This document shows positions 31,608 to 32,960 of a DNA stretch of 32,960 nt, piece after piece; position 1 is the stretch's first letter, and every line of letters starts with the position of its first letter. The translations under genes and the position numbers were made by a program. The DNA lies in assembly GCA_030018265.1 (NCBI GenBank), contig JASEFX010000023.1, positions 1 through 32,960 of the forward strand, read 5' to 3'. Origin of the DNA: Candidatus Saccharicenans sp. Its GTDB lineage: Bacteria > Acidobacteriota > Aminicenantia > Aminicenantales > Saccharicenantaceae. Below the pieces are notes generated by a model. The model saw only the letters and a program-made list of their open reading frames with translations. It ran no database searches and was not told the DNA's origin.

Positions 31608-32960
31608 ATGACAGCAAAAAAAGGTCTGGCTCTCTTCAGTCCTCTGGCCTCGATCCTGGACAAAGATCCCCGGGATTTCCGTCGGGCTGACTTTATCAGG
31701 GTAATAGAAGAAAGAGGTATCGAAAAAATAACCTTTCATTATTTCGGTCTAGATGGCCGGTTAAAAGAGCTCAAAATCCCGGTCATGGATTCCTTTCAGG
31801 TTGAAACCATATTGACAGAAGGGGAAAGAGTTGACGGTTCCTCTCTGTACAGGGGACTGGTGGATATGGGGCTTTCTGACCTCTACGTCGTCCCGGTTTA
31901 CCGGACAGCTTTTCTCAACCCGTTCGATGAAAAAAGTCTTGATTTCATCTGCCGTTATCTCGATAGAGACGGGCTGCCGGTTCCCTTTACCTTCGATAAC
32001 ATTCTTCTCAGAGCGCATCAGTTGTTCAAGGAACATACCGGGCTGGAACTTAGAGCTCTGGGTGAGCTGGAATTTTTCCTGATCAGCGAACAACCGAACT
32101 TGTATCCGGCAGAGAGACAGCGCGGCTATCACAGCTCATCTCCTTTTTTCAAGACGGGACCGGTTCTGGATGAAATGGTCAGGTTGATTGCCCAGCTTTC
32201 AGGAGCGGTGAAGTACGCCCACAGTGAGGTCGGGTACATAGAGAGGATTGAAAGCGAGGTGGAAGAGATCGCCGGAAAATCCGCCGAGCAGGTGGAAATC
32301 GAATTTCTGCCGGAGGCGGTGGAGTCCTGCGCCGAGCATCTGGTGCTGGCTCGCTGGATAATCAGAAACGTGGCTTACAGACACCGCATGGTGGCCACCT
32401 TTGTGCCGAAACTGGAAGAAGGCGTGGCCGGCAACGGGCTTCACTTTCACCTGGAACTCAGGAAAGACGGCAAAAACATAATGACCGGTGCTGACGGCAA
32501 TCTCAGCCGCGAAGCCAGGTTGCTGATCGGAGGTCTCTGTTATTATGCTGATTCTCTGACCGCTTTCGGCAACACGGTTGCTTCCTCCTATTTCCGGCTG
32601 GTGCCGCATCATGAAGCTCCGACCAGAATCTGCTGGAGCGACCTTAACCGCAGCGCGATGATCAGAGTTCCCCTCGGCTGGACCAGAGCCAGAAATCTGG
32701 CCGCCGTGGTTAATCCGGAAGAGAAGCAGTGGAAGGAATCGACTGAAGGACGTCAGACAGTGGAAATGAGAACCGCTGACGGCAGCGCTTTGATCCATCT
32801 CTTTTTAGCCGGCATGACCATGGCCGCTGACTGGGCTCTGAATCCGGCTTCTGCCGGAGAGAGCGGGCAGAAGGCGGCTGAGCTGGCTGAAAAACTTTAT
32901 GTGAGCGGAAACATATTTCAGGACAAAAAACTGTTGGAGAGTCTGCAGTCCCTCCCGGCC
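31608..32960 (+). CDS. Divergent glutamine synthetase family protein, 3' end beyond the window
   Basis: The frame is open from ATG at 31608 through the last base, 451 codons. Glutamine synthetase joins ammonia to glutamate using ATP. Visible motifs are DGSSLYRG (76-83), GELEFFL with Glu153 and Glu155, SEVG with Glu207, QVEIEF with Glu230, GNGLHFHLEL with His279, RLVPHHEAP with Glu336, NRSAMIRVP with Arg348 and Arg353, and TVEMR with Glu386 and Arg388. Catalytic residues are therefore kept, but the usual NPYL block after the arginine is replaced by ALIHLF. The Glu207-Glu230 and Arg353-Glu386 spacings are also longer than in GlnA. It may be a true synthetase of a divergent subgroup or a relative acting on another amine. 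A strong AGGAAGGAAAG ribosome site supports the start. Confidence 0.88.
   Translation, partial: MTAKKGLALFSPLASILDKDPRDFRRADFIRVIEERGIEKITFHYFGLDGRLKELKIPVMDSFQVETILTEGERVDGSSLYRGLVDMGLSDLYVVPVYRTAFLNPFDEKSLDFICRYLDRDGLPVPFTFDNILLRAHQLFKEHTGLELRALGELEFFLISEQPNLYPAERQRGYHSSSPFFKTGPVLDEMVRLIAQLSGAVKYAHSEVGYIERIESEVEEIAGKSAEQVEIEFLPEAVESCAEHLVLARWIIRNVAYRHRMVATFVPKLEEGVAGNGLHFHLELRKDGKNIMTGADGNLSREARLLIGGLCYYADSLTAFGNTVASSYFRLVPHHEAPTRICWSDLNRSAMIRVPLGWTRARNLAAVVNPEEKQWKESTEGRQTVEMRTADGSALIHLFLAGMTMAADWALNPASAGESGQKAAELAEKLYVSGNIFQDKKLLESLQSLPA

Noticed and set aside
1-32960. CRISPR arrays, insertion sequences, phage or toxin-antitoxin genes
   Set aside because: Reading both strands I find no regularly spaced repeats, transposase or integrase motifs, or small paired toxin/antitoxin frames.

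Overview
The window is a stretch of bacterial chromosome of moderate GC with dense, mostly housekeeping and envelope genes. I see no CRISPR array, insertion sequence, integrase or phage gene. The combination suggests a diderm, peptide-using bacterium. The evidence is two TonB-dependent receptors with an N-terminal carboxypeptidase-regulatory-like domain, two lipoproteins, an S46 dipeptidyl peptidase, a bactofilin, and ECF sigma genes linked to DUF4097 and LiaI/LiaF-like membrane genes. My best guess is Candidatus Aminicenantes or a relative near Acidobacteriota; this rests on gene style, not on a phylogenetic marker.

Layout. 202-3399 (minus): CDP-alcohol phosphatidyltransferase-like protein, YjbQ, and a secreted S46 peptidase closed by a strong terminator. 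3583-5812 (plus): feoA-feoB for ferrous iron uptake. 5957-9764 (minus): a uvrB-uvrC nucleotide-excision-repair operon. 9887-10258 (minus): a bactofilin. 10424-12293 (plus): tRNA-Gly(CCC), a LipM-like octanoyltransferase and an orphan 299-aa protein. 12372-18368: two divergent ECF sigma modules. 18415-19029 (minus): trmH. 19329-19417 (plus): tRNA-Leu(CAA). 19787-25949 (plus): two large TonB-dependent receptors, each with its own promoter and terminator. 26017-29695 (minus): transglutaminase-like lipoprotein, Nudix hydrolase and a 4-oxalocrotonate-tautomerase-like protein. 30068-31435 (plus): a NamZ/DUF1343 lipoprotein. 31608-end (plus): a divergent glutamine synthetase cut by the window edge.

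The most interesting part is 12372-18368. The minus-strand arm encodes an ECF sigma factor, a zinc-finger anti-sigma, two LiaI/LiaF-like membrane proteins and a membrane-anchored DUF4097 protein built of about twelve 18-residue beta-solenoid turns. Start-stop overlaps or short gaps couple the genes. The plus-strand arm encodes a second ECF sigma, a one-span protein in the anti-sigma position that lacks the zinc finger, and an HtrA/DegP-like two-PDZ protein in which the catalytic His and Asp are replaced by Leu and Arg. A sigma-E-like promoter (GGAACTT / GTCTAT) lies directly before the first sigma gene. I read the locus as a two-arm envelope-stress sensing system with a non-proteolytic PDZ sensor; this is inference.

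Other points are likely leaderless starts (trmH, perhaps the first sigma gene), a perfect dyad abutting the promoter of the transglutaminase lipoprotein, and a structured leader with a three-codon ORF before the TTG-started first receptor.
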